From Mycobacterium sp. SM1 (GTDB taxonomy: Bacteria; Actinomycetota; Actinomycetes; Mycobacteriales; Mycobacteriaceae): a stretch of 64,000 bases of DNA. Shown here in pieces: positions 8,404 to 17,464 of this stretch (position 1 is its first letter; every line of letters begins with the position of its first letter). A program made the position numbers and the translations under genes. The notes under the pieces are model-generated. The model did no database searches. It was not told where the DNA came from and saw only the letters and a list, made by a program, of their open reading frames with translations. The stretch spans positions 632,501 through 696,500 of the forward strand of contig NZ_JAFLNH010000003.1 of NCBI RefSeq assembly GCF_018361265.1, read 5' to 3'.

Positions 8404-10542
8404 GTGCGGATCCTAGTGACGGGGGTCAGCGGAGCGGTCGGGCGCTTCGTCGCGCGACAGCTGGTGGCCGCCGGCCATGTGGTCACCGGGATCGCGACGC
8501 GCCCGGATGATCGCCTTAATCCGGAGGTCTCTTTCGTGTGCGCGTCCCTGAGTGATCCGGTATTGCAGCAGCTGGCCGACGAGGCCGACGCGGTGATTCA
8601 CCTTGCCCCGATCGAGGCCAACGCGCCCGGCTGTGCCGGCATCACCGGTGTTGTGCGCGTCACCGACGCGGCGGCCCGCGCGGGCGCCCGGCTGCTATTC
8701 GTGTCCCACGCCGCGGGGGAGCCCCAGCTGTACCGGCAGGCCGAGTCGCTGGTGTCCACCAGCTGGGGGCCCAGCCTGATCGTGCGGATCGCGCCGCCGG
8801 TGGGCCGCCAATCCGACTGGATGGTGGCCCGCACGGTGGCGAGCTTGCTGCGATCCAAGATGTCGCCGCAGCCGGTGCGGCTCGTGCACCTTGACGACCT
8901 GGCGCGCTTCCTGGTGCTCGCGGTGGCCACCGATCGCACGGGCAGTGTCGACCTCGCGAGCCCGGATGCCACCAACACGATAACCGCGTGGCGGCTGCTG
9001 CAACGGGTCGGCCCGCGGCGGGTGCATGGGATTGCCACCTGGACCCAGTTGACACCCGAGATGGATGTCGCCGCGGCGCAAGAGGAGTGGACGTTCGAGT
9101 TCGGTTGGTCGGCAACCGAGGCGGTTGCCGACACCGCGCGCGGGCTGGCTGGGCGCCGGCTCCAGGCAACCGGCGCCACGGACCTGCCCGGCCGGGTGCC
9201 GCTGCCGGTCGAACCCCGGCCGCGGTTGCAGCCCGCCGACGGCACACCCCTGCAGTGCGCCGCGCCGGAGGGCTTGGAGGGCGAGTTCGACGACCGAATC
9301 GATCCGCGGTTTCCGGTGTTCAGCGCGACGTGCCTCACCGGGGCGTTGCCCGGGCCGCTGACCCCGCTGACGCTCGACGTCCAGCTGGCCGGCCTGCGGG
9401 CAGCCGCCCGGGTGATAGGTCAGGCGATGACACTCGGGGGTGTGGTGGCCGGTGAGTGGGAAAGCCGGGCCATTGCGGTGTTCGGACATCGACCGTACGT
9501 GGGGGTGTCGGCCAACGTGCTCGCCGCAGCCCAGTTGCCCGGCTGGGATCAGTACGCCGTCGCCGCGCAGGCCGCTGATGGCAAGCCGCGCGGGCCCAAC
9601 CTGCTGCCGCTAGGTCAGCCACGGCTGGCAGGCGGGCTGCTCGGGTCGGCCGCCAAGTCGCTCGCCCTGGCACGGTCACTGGCGATGGCCCGTCACCTCA
9701 AGGCCGACACTCAGGCCTACAGCGCGGCCGCGATGGGCGAGCACGTCGAGCCCGCGCAGCTGGCCGAGCTGTCAGACGCCGGCCTGGAGGTGCGCATCGG
9801 GTTACTGCGCGATCGGATCCATCAGGGCTGGAGTCTGATGGCGCTGTGGCTGATCGACACCGGTGTCACCGCGGCGATGCTGGAGCACACCCGCGCGGGT
9901 GATATCGGCGGCGTAGCCGGGATTGGCGCGATTCTGGAAAGCGACCGCATCGCGGCCGAAATCGCGCCCCTCGTGGAGATGCTGCGGGGCGATCCGCGAC
10001 TGGCGGACGCGGCGCGTGACGGTGACGTCGAACGATTCTGCGCGTCGTCTGACACGGCTGCTGCGGCTTTGCGGTCAGCCGTCGCCGGGCTCGCGCATCG
10101 CGGCCCGGGCGAAGCGGAGCTGGCCAACCCGACATTCGGTGACAACCCGGCGATGCTTCTCAAAACCGCCGCCGCCGTCCCACCCGCCGCGGGGCCGCCC
10201 ATGAGCAGGTCGAGGCGGTCGGAGCGGTGGGCCGCCAATGCCCGGTCTTCCCGGGAGCAGGTCTACGACGCCACCATGCGATTTACCCACGAACTGCGGA
10301 TGGCGTTGCGTGAGCTGGGATCTCGACGGGTCCGTGCGGACCTCATCGATACCGTCGATGACGTCTACTACCTGACCAGCGACGAGCTGGTGACGATGCC
10401 GTCCGACGCCCGGCTGCGAGTCAAACGCCGGCGGGCCGAGCGGGAACGCTTGCAGGCGCTGCGGCTGCCCGACGTCATCAATGGCGCCTGGCTGCCCATC
10501 CACCTAAGCCCTGCGGGCTTGCCGGTTGAAATGGCGGGGTAG
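8404..10542 (+). CDS. Rv1868-like protein, N-terminal NAD(P)-binding epimerase-type domain
   Basis: A 712-residue protein. The first about 250 residues form an NAD(P)-binding Rossmann domain of the extended SDR/epimerase type: RILVTGVSGAVGRFVARQLV holds the glycine-rich turn and AVIHLAPIE the next strand. The remainder has no catalytic motif I recognise and matches only the mycobacterial Rv1868 family (for example FPVFSATCLTGALPGPLTPL and ERLQALRLPDVINGAWLP). GTG at 8404 sits directly on the conserved N-terminus. The function is unknown; it lies 128 bp behind the thiolase-like gene on the same strand and may be cotranscribed. Confidence 0.85.
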   Translation: MRILVTGVSGAVGRFVARQLVAAGHVVTGIATRPDDRLNPEVSFVCASLSDPVLQQLADEADAVIHLAPIEANAPGCAGITGVVRVTDAAARAGARLLFVSHAAGEPQLYRQAESLVSTSWGPSLIVRIAPPVGRQSDWMVARTVASLLRSKMSPQPVRLVHLDDLARFLVLAVATDRTGSVDLASPDATNTITAWRLLQRVGPRRVHGIATWTQLTPEMDVAAAQEEWTFEFGWSATEAVADTARGLAGRRLQATGATDLPGRVPLPVEPRPRLQPADGTPLQCAAPEGLEGEFDDRIDPRFPVFSATCLTGALPGPLTPLTLDVQLAGLRAAARVIGQAMTLGGVVAGEWESRAIAVFGHRPYVGVSANVLAAAQLPGWDQYAVAAQAADGKPRGPNLLPLGQPRLAGGLLGSAAKSLALARSLAMARHLKADTQAYSAAAMGEHVEPAQLAELSDAGLEVRIGLLRDRIHQGWSLMALWLIDTGVTAAMLEHTRAGDIGGVAGIGAILESDRIAAEIAPLVEMLRGDPRLADAARDGDVERFCASSDTAAAALRSAVAGLAHRGPGEAELANPTFGDNPAMLLKTAAAVPPAAGPPMSRSRRSERWAANARSSREQVYDATMRFTHELRMALRELGSRRVRADLIDTVDDVYYLTSDELVTMPSDARLRVKRRRAERERLQALRLPDVINGAWLPIHLSPAGLPVEMAG

Positions 10543-10698
10543 ACACGGGCCTTCTTTCTCGCGTCTGCTTTTTCTTTTCCCGGGTCATCGAGTGCGCTCC
10601 ACCGGACACGTCGTCGCGGTACCGGCCGCAGCCGACGACGGGCTGTTGCCCACGAATTCTCTGGCCGAAACGGAGGCCGCGGTGGGGCCGCGGCCTGG

Positions 10699-11383
10699 TC
10701 AGCTCACCAGCTGGCGCAACGCCAACGCGTTGCGGACGGCGTGCCCGCGTACATCGTTGTTGAAATACACCCAAACATCCCGGCCCTTGTCACCCCATCC
10801 GGCGATCCGATCGGCCCAGGACCGCAGCTCGTCCGCCGAATACGACCCCGCGTACCTCGTGTCTGGGTCCGCCCCATGCATCCGGACATACACCAGGTCG
10901 GTGGTAGCGCGCGGGGTGCATGCCAGGCCGGCACCGCTCATCACCACATAGGCGGCGCGGTGGCGTTCCAGCAACCGGTACACCGCGGGATCGTTCCATG
11001 AGGGATGCCGCAACTCCACGGCGACCCAGATCTGGGCCGGCAGGACGGCCAGAAAGGCGGTCAGGCGAGCCTGCGACACACTGTCGCGGTGCTGGTCGGG
11101 ATGCAGCTGGACCAGCAGCACCCCGTGGTGATCGCCCAATGCCCGCCAACAGCGCTGAAACCGCTCTATCCACGGTTCGGGCGAGGCCAGCCGGCGGTAG
11201 TGCGTCAGCCCGCGATGCGCCTTGACCGACATGGTGAACCGTGCCGGCAGTTGCTCACGCCACCCGGCGAAGGTCGCATCCGCGGGCCAGCGATAGAAAC
11301 TGGAGTTGAGTTCCACGGTGTCGAACACCTCGGCATACCGGGCCAACCGCCGCGCCGGCGGCAGCCCCGGTGGGTAGAGCACC
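10699..11383 (-). pseudogene. DUF72 (YecE-like) gene, C-terminal part, split by IS607 insertion (Rv1870c homologue)
   Basis: These 228 codons are the body of a DUF72 protein: LYPPGLPPARRLARYAEVFD, TVELNSSFYRWP, HPSWNDPAVYRLLERH and VWVYFNNDVRGHAVRNAL are family landmarks. The conserved first strand (IGTSGWSYDHW) is not here but at 15361-15405, on the far side of a 4 kb insertion. Joining the two pieces at the element ends restores the expected order GTSGWSYDHWTG-VLYPPG. The function of DUF72 is unclear (TIM-barrel fold). The gene is therefore broken, although the piece retains an ATG-less open frame to 11382. Confidence 0.85.
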
Positions 11384-11413
11384 GTTGCCGTTGAGTGTGT
11401 TTGAGTTGCACGC

Positions 11414-13066
11414 TCATGCGGCGTCCCCTTGCGGGGTTTGGGTTTTGGCCTCTCCGCATCCGGCCCCGCGCGGGCGGGGTCTTACGGATGCTCCGCCGGC
11501 ACCGGATGTTCCGGTGTCCGCGCCATGGCCTGTGCCAACCGATGCGGTTGGCCCGGGTACCGGTGGGGCCGTGGTCCCGACTGGACCACAACTGGCGTGA
11601 TCCGGCCAGTCACGGAGATTAAGCGCGGCGTTGCGATCACGGTCGACGACGTCGCCGGTGCGCGGACACACCAGCAGCTTGTCGATGCGCCCTTTGCCGA
11701 TCAGCCGGCACGCGGTGCCGTCGGGTTGGGCGCAGCCGTGATGGATCTGGCTGGATGGGAACCAGCGATCCGCCACCGTGAGCACCGCGCCGTGGCGGGC
11801 GGTTTTGTAGGCCAGCATCGGCCTGATCGAACCCATCGCCGCATCGCAGACGGCGCGCCGGTAGGCGCGTCGTCCCATGCTGCGTTTCATGGCGGCCACG
11901 TCGAGGTCTTCGATCACGATGTGGCCATAGCCGCCGGCCAGCTCGGTGGTGAGCCGATGGGCGGCTTGCCGCCGCAGGTGCACGCACCGGCGATCCAGCC
12001 GGGTCAGCTTGGCTTTCGCTGCCCGGTGGCCGCGCGATCCGGGGATGCGGCGGGAAAGTTCACGCCCGGCCCGCCGCCGCGCCGCCAGGGTGGCTTTCAG
12101 CGGGACCGGATTTGGGTACTCGGTAATGGTCTGCTCGCCGGTGGCGGTGTCGAGGGTGGCGACGGTGGCCAAAGCGCGCACCCCGAGGTCGATGCCGGCG
12201 ACCACGGTCGGCGAGGCCACCGTGGTCGCGGTGGCCGGTGTGCGCAGCGCGTAGCCGATCGAGACGAACAACCGGCCCCAACGCTGCGACAGCGTCACGC
12301 TCAGAATGCGGGCCCGCCCGGAAGCGACATGCCGTTGCACCCGGCGGGTGTTCTCCTTGGATCGCAGCGGCCCGATCACGGGCACGGTGATGGTGCGCCG
12401 ATCGTCCTCGACTCGCATGGTTCCGGTGGTGAAACGCACCCGACCGGGATCGCGGCGCGCGGATTTGAAACGCGGAAAGCCCACACGGCGACCTCGCCGT
12501 GTGCCGTTGCGGCTGGCCGACCAGTTCTGCAGCGCCCGCGCCAGATCGGCCAGCCCTGAGGAGTAGGCCTCTTTGGAATTGTCGGCCCACCACGGCGCGA
12601 CCATGTCTTTGGCGCGGTTCCACGCCCACCGCAACGAACCCAGGTCCCAGCCCACCGGCTCATGGCCTGGATCGGCAGCTTTGGCGTCCAGGTCGGCCTT
12701 CACTTGGGCCAGGCCCCAGTTGAACGCCTTGCGCCGCGCGCCGAAATGCGAGCGCACCAACCCGGCCCGATCCGGCTCTATGGGCCATTCGACCTCAAAC
12801 TTGGCCGCTGTCACCGTCCACCCGGTGGGCAACAGCGCACCGGGCGAACCCGTCTGGGCGCAGCCCTCGGCGTCGCCATCGAACAGCTCGAACAGTACTG
12901 ACACCGACTCCACCGCCGCCCGGTGCGCCTGAAAGTCTGCGCCGATATCGACATACCGGGACCACGTCGGCGTCCCATCGGGTTTCGGCTTGCCCGCCAG
13001 ATGCGCCCCGCCGGTGGCCGCGGCCACCTTCGCGGCCTGCGCCCGGGTGCGCATCCCGACGATCAT
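11414..13066 (-). CDS. tnpB: TnpB RNA-guided nuclease of the IS607 element
   Basis: A 550-residue TnpB/OrfB protein, the ancestor class of Cas12 nucleases. The three RuvC acidic motifs are all present: GIDLGVRALATV (Asp), IVIEDLDVAAMKRS (Glu) and DRDRNAALNLRDW (Asp). The zinc-finger region is weak: PSSQIHHGCAQ keeps one Cys and the second pair reads CPRTG in place of Cys-x-x-Cys. An N-terminal extension of about 100 residues precedes the usual DRAGLVRSHFGARRKAFNW start region, making it longer than typical (about 400). ATG 13066 overlaps the tnpA stop as ATGA, so translation was probably coupled. The C-terminus is rich in Thr, Gly and Pro. Confidence 0.87.
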   Translation of the reverse strand: MIVGMRTRAQAAKVAAATGGAHLAGKPKPDGTPTWSRYVDIGADFQAHRAAVESVSVLFELFDGDAEGCAQTGSPGALLPTGWTVTAAKFEVEWPIEPDRAGLVRSHFGARRKAFNWGLAQVKADLDAKAADPGHEPVGWDLGSLRWAWNRAKDMVAPWWADNSKEAYSSGLADLARALQNWSASRNGTRRGRRVGFPRFKSARRDPGRVRFTTGTMRVEDDRRTITVPVIGPLRSKENTRRVQRHVASGRARILSVTLSQRWGRLFVSIGYALRTPATATTVASPTVVAGIDLGVRALATVATLDTATGEQTITEYPNPVPLKATLAARRRAGRELSRRIPGSRGHRAAKAKLTRLDRRCVHLRRQAAHRLTTELAGGYGHIVIEDLDVAAMKRSMGRRAYRRAVCDAAMGSIRPMLAYKTARHGAVLTVADRWFPSSQIHHGCAQPDGTACRLIGKGRIDKLLVCPRTGDVVDRDRNAALNLRDWPDHASCGPVGTTAPPVPGPTASVGTGHGADTGTSGAGGASVRPRPRGAGCGEAKTQTPQGDAA

Positions 13067-13326
13067 GCCGCCCGGCCCGGTCCCTGTTTGGTGGCCGTCA
13101 GCGCGCGCATCGCCCGGTTCCGTGCCCCGCGCCGCCCATACAGCCGGGCGCACATCGACGTGAGGACCTCGATCATGTCGCGCACCAGATCATCGGTCGT
13201 CTCCCCGGGGTCGGCCACCACGATCCGCCGCCCCTGCGCAGTCAACGCCGCCTCCAGATGCTTCACCCCCAAGCGGGCCAACCGGTCGCGATGCTCCACA
13301 ACAATGACCTTCGCATCCGGGTCTGA
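13063..13326 (-). pseudogene. tnpA: IS607 tnpA, 3' fragment (C-terminal catalytic half)
   Basis: The fragment begins SDPDAKVIVVEHRDRLARLG, the second half of the serine-recombinase catalytic domain, and continues DDLVRDMIEVLTSMCARLYG, the conserved C-terminal helix of IS607 resolvases. The reading frame is intact to a stop that overlaps the tnpB ATG. The 5' half is at 14979-15299. An ATG at 13327-13329, created by the IS110 end, keeps this piece formally open, but it lacks the active-site Ser. Confidence 0.85.
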
Positions 13327-14978
13327 CATTTAGCCTCGGTGTGAGTCCACGGGCAGGTCCGAGGGTCCGACTGGGACATTTGGTGATCCCTGAGATTTGA
13401 GCGGCCTCCCGTGGACTTTGGTGTCTGGTCGTGCGGTGTTGTTGTTCGGGAACTTGGAGCCAGCCCGTGGTGTGGACTCCTGCTTAGAGAATGTCTGGAC
13501 CGTGGCCGTGGCGCTCAGTCACCTGGTGATCTGGAAGAGCTTGTGGCAGGAGGGTTGTGCAGTGGCATTGACGTTGGGGATCGACGTCGCGGTCCGGGCG
13601 GCGCATCAGGCGACGCTGGCCCGTGACGGCAAGACGGTGTGGCGGGGCCGTAAGTTCTTGACCCGCCCCGACGAGCTGGAGCGGGTGTGGGCCGATGTGG
13701 GTGCCGAGGATCCAGGCGAGCTGACGGTGGTGCTCGAGCCCACCAGAAACGCCTGGATTGTGGTGGCGGAGTGGTTTCGCCGGCGCGGCGCGAAGGTGGT
13801 GATGGTGCCGACGACTCAGTCAGCGGACCTGCGCAAGTACTACTCCAAGCACGCCAAGAACGACCGGATCGACTCAGAGCCGTTGGCCCGGCTGGCGCTG
13901 CTGCGCCCTGAGGGATTGCGTCCCTACACCGGGCAAGGCCCAGCTGATCCGTTGCGGCGGCTCACCAAGCAGCGTTCCACGATGGTCAAGCGCCGCACAC
14001 CGCGGTCTATGCCCGCCTCGACTCCCTCATCGAGCTGCTGGGACCGTCCTGGTATGCGGTGCTCGGGTCGAACTACGGCAACGCCGCGCTGCAGTTTCTG
14101 GCGCACTACGCCAATCCCCACGCAGTGATCCGGCTCGGCCAGGCCAGGCTGGCCAGGTTTCTCGCCACGCGGTCCCGTGGCGCCTGGCGTGACGAGCATG
14201 CCGCCGGCCTGATCGTCGCGGCCAAAGAAACCCTCGCCCTGTGGAATGTCGACGGCACCGATGGGATGAGCTTCGCCGAACTGGCCGCCGACATCGCCCA
14301 CGAGGCCGAACAAGCGCTGTTTTTGACCCGTCAGATCAAAGAGATCGACGAACGGATCGCAAACCTCTACGCCCAGGCCGACCCGCAGGGGATTGTCGCG
14401 TCCGCGCCCGGCCTCGGAGCCACCATCAGCGCGGTCATCGCCGGCCGGATCGGTGATCCGCACCGGTTCACCTCGCTCGCGGCGATCCGCGCCTACACCG
14501 GACTGGTTTCGAAAGTCAGCCAATCGGGGGTGGCCAAGACCGAGTCGTCGATCACCAAGGCCGGCGACCCGCTGCTACGCGAAATGCTTTACACCGCAGC
14601 CGATCAGGCGCGCAAAGTCGATCCCCAATTTGCCGCGAAGTACCACCGTCTAATGGCCGGGGACCGCCACCATGACTCGGCGATCTGCCACCTGGCCACC
14701 ATGCTGATCACCCGCATCGCCACCTGCATGCGCAACGGGCAGCCCTACCAACTGCGCGACGTCGATGGCACCGCGATCACCGAATCGGAAGGCCGAGCCA
14801 TCGTCAAAGACGCTACCAACTCGATCCCCGCCGCCGCGACCACGTCCGCCACAAACTCATGCGCCAGCGCCGCAAAAAGGCGGGCCAGGAGTCACAGGAG
14901 TCGCCACGCGCTCCAACATCCCAGCCCGCTAAACGCAAGCCTACGAACCCCCAAGTGGCTTGACTTCAGTTAGGAACT
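13327..14978 (+). mobile_element. IS110-family insertion sequence nested in tnpA
   Basis: About 1.65 kb of foreign sequence separates the two tnpA halves. Removing it restores the order PKLHRVL-SDPDAKVIVVEH. It carries one IS110-type DEDD transposase gene on the plus strand, preceded by about 230 bp of non-coding sequence, which is where IS110 elements often encode their bridge RNA. No terminal inverted repeats or target duplication are evident, as usual for the family. The exact ends are uncertain by 1-3 bases. The transposase is frameshifted, so the copy is probably dead. Confidence 0.8.
13562..14963 (+). pseudogene. IS110-family transposase with two frameshifts
   Basis: GTG 13562 (ribosome-binding GGAGGG upstream) opens ALTLGIDVAVRAAHQATLAR, the DEDD RuvC-like N-terminal domain, continuing VVLEPTRNAWIVVAEWF and KYYSKHAKNDRIDSEPLARL. 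One base is lost near 13994: the frame changes from MVKRRT to TAVYARLDSLIELLGPSW. The C-terminal transposase_20 domain follows (ASAPGLGATISAVIAGRIGD, AIRAYTGLVSKVSQSG, with the catalytic Ser region). A second one-base loss near 14811 shifts to YQLDPRRRDHVRHKLMRQRR and the natural stop at 14961-14963. Neither loss is in a homopolymer, so real decay is likely. Confidence 0.82.
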
Positions 14979-15299
14979 CAAAACCCGGTGCAGCTTCGGG
15001 CGTTTGCCGTTCAGCCCCGACCCGACCTCGGTAACGACCTGCCCCACCGCCAGATCCCGCTCGGTCACCCACGCCGTCAACCGGGCCACCTGGCGATCCA
15101 AATCGGCGCGCTGATCATGGCTGGACACCCGGGCATAGATCACCACACTGTCCGCCGCGCCCCCGCCGGCCGGCGTCGCGCGCACCAGAACCAGCCGGCC
15201 CACCCGCCCCGCGGGCACCGGCAGCGTTCCCTCCCGAAACCAGCGATAAGCCGTATGCCGGTTCACCCCAACCGATCCGGCCCAATCCGCCAGATTCAC
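14979..15299 (-). pseudogene. tnpA: IS607 tnpA, 5' fragment (HTH and active-site Ser)
   Basis: The N-terminus MNLADWAGSVGVNRHTAYRW is the MerR-like helix-turn-helix used by IS607 recombinases to read their ends. VVIYARVSSHDQRADLDRQV contains the catalytic serine in the RVSS motif. The frame continues to PKLHRVL and is then cut by the IS110 end, which supplies two extra codons and a stop at 14970-14972. The promoter side of the element lies between 15300 and 15360. Confidence 0.85.
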
Positions 15300-15360
15300 A
15301 ACACCAATTCAAACACACTTACGCACACTTAACTACACTCAACACGCAACAGTTCGCAAC

Positions 15361-15405
15361 CCCCGTCCAGTGGTCGTAGGACCAGCCAGAGGTGCCGATG
15401 TGCAC
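15361..15405 (-). pseudogene. DUF72 gene, N-terminal fragment
   Basis: GTG 15405 opens HIGTSGWSYDHWTG, the first beta strand of DUF72 proteins, which then runs into the IS607 end at 15360. It lies 12 bp after the stop of the HhH-type gene upstream, so the two were probably one operon. Too short to be seen as an ORF by length. Confidence 0.85.
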
Positions 15406-15417
15406 GCTCACGGCCGG

Positions 15418-16053
15418 TCAGCCGGTCACCTGGCTGCGCACCTTGTCCTCTAGGGAGAATCTCACCAATGCGGCCGCGAGACGCGCGTTAGCCTGCGGAG
15501 CAAGGGATCCCAGCGCTGCCGGATCGGTAGGCAGACCAAGTGCCTCGGCCGCGGCGATGGCGCGTTTGTCAAAGTAGGGCCGCACCCAGGTCCAAACGTC
15601 TTGGACTTCTCGCAGGAAGATCGCCGCCCCAACATCGCCGATTCCGTTGAACTGCTTGAGCATGCGGGTCGCCGCCCGCACATCGTGCCCGCTGCGCCGG
15701 GCGATTTCCCGCAGATCACCGGAGTACTCGTCACAGACTCGCTGAGCCATGCCGGTGAGACGGGTGGCCGAGCTTTCGTCATAGCGCACGTAGTGGGCGC
15801 GGGCGAACGCGCTGATCACGGTGTGACGATCGGCGGCCAGCACCGATTTCGGAGTGCGCAACCCCGCTTTGAACAGTTCCCGGGCGGCGCGCACGGCAAC
15901 CGTGGCGCTGATCGGCTTGCTGGCCAGCATGCACAGCATAAGCAGCTGGAACAGCGGCATCGGCTTGTCGCCCAGGCGGATTCCGGCCTCTGCCGCATGC
16001 GTGGTGCCGGCGACGTCGAGCAGGCGTTGCACCAGGCGCTCACACGAATCCAT
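15418..16053 (-). CDS. HhH-GPD-like (endonuclease III-type fold) protein
   Basis: A 211-residue protein resembling the all-helical DNA-glycosylase/endonuclease III fold. LKQFNGIGDVGAAIFLREV has the Gly-Ile-Gly-Asp hairpin typical of helix-hairpin-helix DNA binding, and the N-terminal LFQLLMLCMLASKPISATV matches the first helices of the fold. I see neither the catalytic Lys of bifunctional glycosylases nor the four-Cys iron-sulfur cluster, so enzymatic activity is uncertain. It was probably cotranscribed with the DUF72 gene downstream before the IS607 insertion. Confidence 0.75.
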   Translation of the reverse strand: MDSCERLVQRLLDVAGTTHAAEAGIRLGDKPMPLFQLLMLCMLASKPISATVAVRAARELFKAGLRTPKSVLAADRHTVISAFARAHYVRYDESSATRLTGMAQRVCDEYSGDLREIARRSGHDVRAATRMLKQFNGIGDVGAAIFLREVQDVWTWVRPYFDKRAIAAAEALGLPTDPAALGSLAPQANARLAAALVRFSLEDKVRSQVTG

Positions 16054-16124
16054 ATCGTCGAGCCCCTATCACCGGGTCCATCTCGTCAAGGCCGTCTCGT
16101 CAGGCCCGCGACACCCCGTCCCGG

Positions 16125-16481
16125 TCACCTCGGGGGCAGGCTGCGCGCGTAATCTGCGCCCCGAGCCACCCAACTGCGCAGCTGGCGTTTGGTTTTCACA
16201 CCGGCACCGGCCACCCGCAACCAGCCCCGGACTTCACGGCCCGCCATCACCATGGCACTGACGTGCGCGCGTCCCAGCAGCTTGTCGGTGTCTTGGGGCG
16301 GCACCCGCACCAGCAGGCCGCCCTGGCCGCTGGCCGCGACCGCCATGTTTCCTGCGATGAGAAAGGCGAGCCCGCCGAACATCGGCTTCTCCTCGACAGC
16401 GGGGGGTGCGCCCACCTCGACGCCGCCCAGCGGTGCCAGCAGCTCGCGGATCCGGTTTGCGAGTTCGGTGTCATAGGCCAT
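16125..16481 (-). CDS. TfoX N-terminal-domain protein
   Basis: A 118-residue protein matching the TfoX/Sxy N-terminal domain: LGGVEVGAPPAVEEKPMFGG and LAFLIAGNMAVAASGQGGLL are typical. In gammaproteobacteria TfoX regulates competence, but actinobacterial stand-alone copies have no known role. The C-terminal WVARGADYARSLPPR is also usual for the mycobacterial members. It is 71 bp upstream of the HhH gene on the same strand. Confidence 0.75.
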   Translation of the reverse strand: MAYDTELANRIRELLAPLGGVEVGAPPAVEEKPMFGGLAFLIAGNMAVAASGQGGLLVRVPPQDTDKLLGRAHVSAMVMAGREVRGWLRVAGAGVKTKRQLRSWVARGADYARSLPPR

Positions 16482-16816
16482 AGACAGACGGTAACGCCAG
16501 TCACCGACGCCGGTGGTGGTGTCAATCCAGATCCACCCGAATGGTCAGGGTGCCCAGCACCGCCACGCCGTTGAGTCCGGGTAGGCTCCGCAGCCGCTCC
16601 TGCGGGTCGTCGGCGGGCGGCAGCTGCGCGGTTTCGCTACGCCTTCGCCCGTGCGCGCGCAGCCGCGCCGCGAGCGCCCGCGGCCCACCTCTTCACGACG
16701 CGTCATGGCCTGAATCCAGTCGGCCAACGTAAACGCTTGGTGAACTTCTTCGTTTCGGCAGCTGAAGTGGAGTGCTTTTCGTTGCGCTCGCCGGGAGCGG
16801 GGCGACGATTGGCCAC
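16482..16816. other. Intergenic, no gene recognised
   Basis: This 335-bp stretch between the TfoX-like gene and the next plus-strand gene has open frames on both strands, but none shows a family motif or a ribosome-binding site. I see nothing to call in it. Confidence 0.4.
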
Positions 16817-17041
16817 ATGCTCGACCGAGCAAAGCTGAGCGAGGACAGCCGCCGCGCCTTGCTCGACGAATTGCACGCGCTGCTAGAACAGACCACACCA
16901 CAGGATCTGAGATTGACAGAAATCCTGGCGCTGCTAGCCGTACTCACTCCCGTCGCCGCGCGCAGCCAGGGCGCCCCAGCCCCTGTCGTCACGATCGAAA
17001 CGCACGTGGCCCCAAACGATACGGCGGCGCAACTCCAGTAA
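16817..17041 (+). CDS. Small hypothetical protein (74 aa)
   Basis: Unrecognised small protein. MLDRAKLSEDSRRALLDELH is a charged amphipathic helical start, followed by EQTTPQDLRLTEILALLAVL and a low-complexity tail. Composition looks coding rather than random. The 3' end overlaps that of the convergent HTH gene by about 108 bp, so one of the two C-termini may be wrong. Confidence 0.45.
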   Translation: MLDRAKLSEDSRRALLDELHALLEQTTPQDLRLTEILALLAVLTPVAARSQGAPAPVVTIETHVAPNDTAAQLQ

Positions 17042-17464
17042 CAGCGCCTCGGTAGGCACCGGCCTCAAGGGGTTGGATGGTGTGGTCGGCGAGTTCGCCT
17101 GTACCGCTACGGGTTCGCTCCCTCCGCGGATGGCCTCGATACCGCCGGGCATCCATCCCAGTTTGTTTTCCACGACGGCATAGGTCCCCAGGCTGGCCTC
17201 GCGGACGCCGTTTTCGATGTCGGCCAGTGTCCGATCCGTTATCGGTAAGTCCTTGGCCAAGTCGATACGGTACTTATAGCCCAACGCGACACGACGGTTC
17301 ACCACGTAGCGGCCCACCCGGGCTAGCCCATCGTCCGGCATGGTGATCATGATGCCACCATCAACCCCGGACACCGCTAATTGCTTGCTATTCTCAACCA
17401 TTTTCAACACTAAATTAGCGGTTGCAAGTGGACGCATGTCGATATGTTTGCAAATGACTTGCAA
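16934..17464 (-). CDS. Small helix-turn-helix protein, XRE-like
   Basis: The middle of the protein reads GRYVVNRRVALGYKYRIDLA, then DLPITDRTLADIENGVREAS, the helix-turn-helix layout of XRE-type regulators, then LGWMPGGIEAIRGG. Such small mycobacterial proteins are common next to mobile or phage-derived genes. The function is unknown. The start is uncertain: the frame opens at 17464, but ATGs at 17401, 17350 and 17341 are possible and none has a strong ribosome-binding site. The C-terminal 36 codons overlap the opposite-strand gene. Confidence 0.55.
   Translation of the reverse strand: MQVICKHIDMRPLATANLVLKMVENSKQLAVSGVDGGIMITMPDDGLARVGRYVVNRRVALGYKYRIDLAKDLPITDRTLADIENGVREASLGTYAVVENKLGWMPGGIEAIRGGSEPVAVQANSPTTPSNPLRPVPTEALLLELRRRIVWGHVRFDRDDRGWGALAARGDGSEYG

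Larger units (their letters stand above)
11384..15360 (-). mobile_element. IS607-family element (TnpA serine recombinase + TnpB), interrupted by IS110
   Basis: The boundaries are set by the split DUF72 gene: its codons stop at 11383 and resume at 15361. The element ends share imperfect terminal motifs: GTTGCCGTTGAGTGTGTTTG at the tnpB end and, on the opposite strand at the tnpA end, GTTGCGAACTG followed by GTGTTGAGTGT and GTGTGTTTG. Insertion lies within a run of Gs with no clear target duplication, as known for IS607, which inserts at GG by serine recombinase. The gene order tnpA-tnpB with an ATGA overlap is also typical. The element can no longer move by itself because tnpA is split by an IS110 copy. 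Confidence 0.88.

Noticed and set aside
13397..13561. Upstream extension of the IS110 transposase frame
   Set aside because: The family N-terminus (ALTLGIDVAV) begins at GTG 13562 with a ribosome-binding site; the upstream part lies in the element's non-coding end.
16545..16901. 118-codon minus-strand frame
   Set aside because: Overlaps the 5' part of the small plus-strand gene; Arg/Ser-rich without motif.
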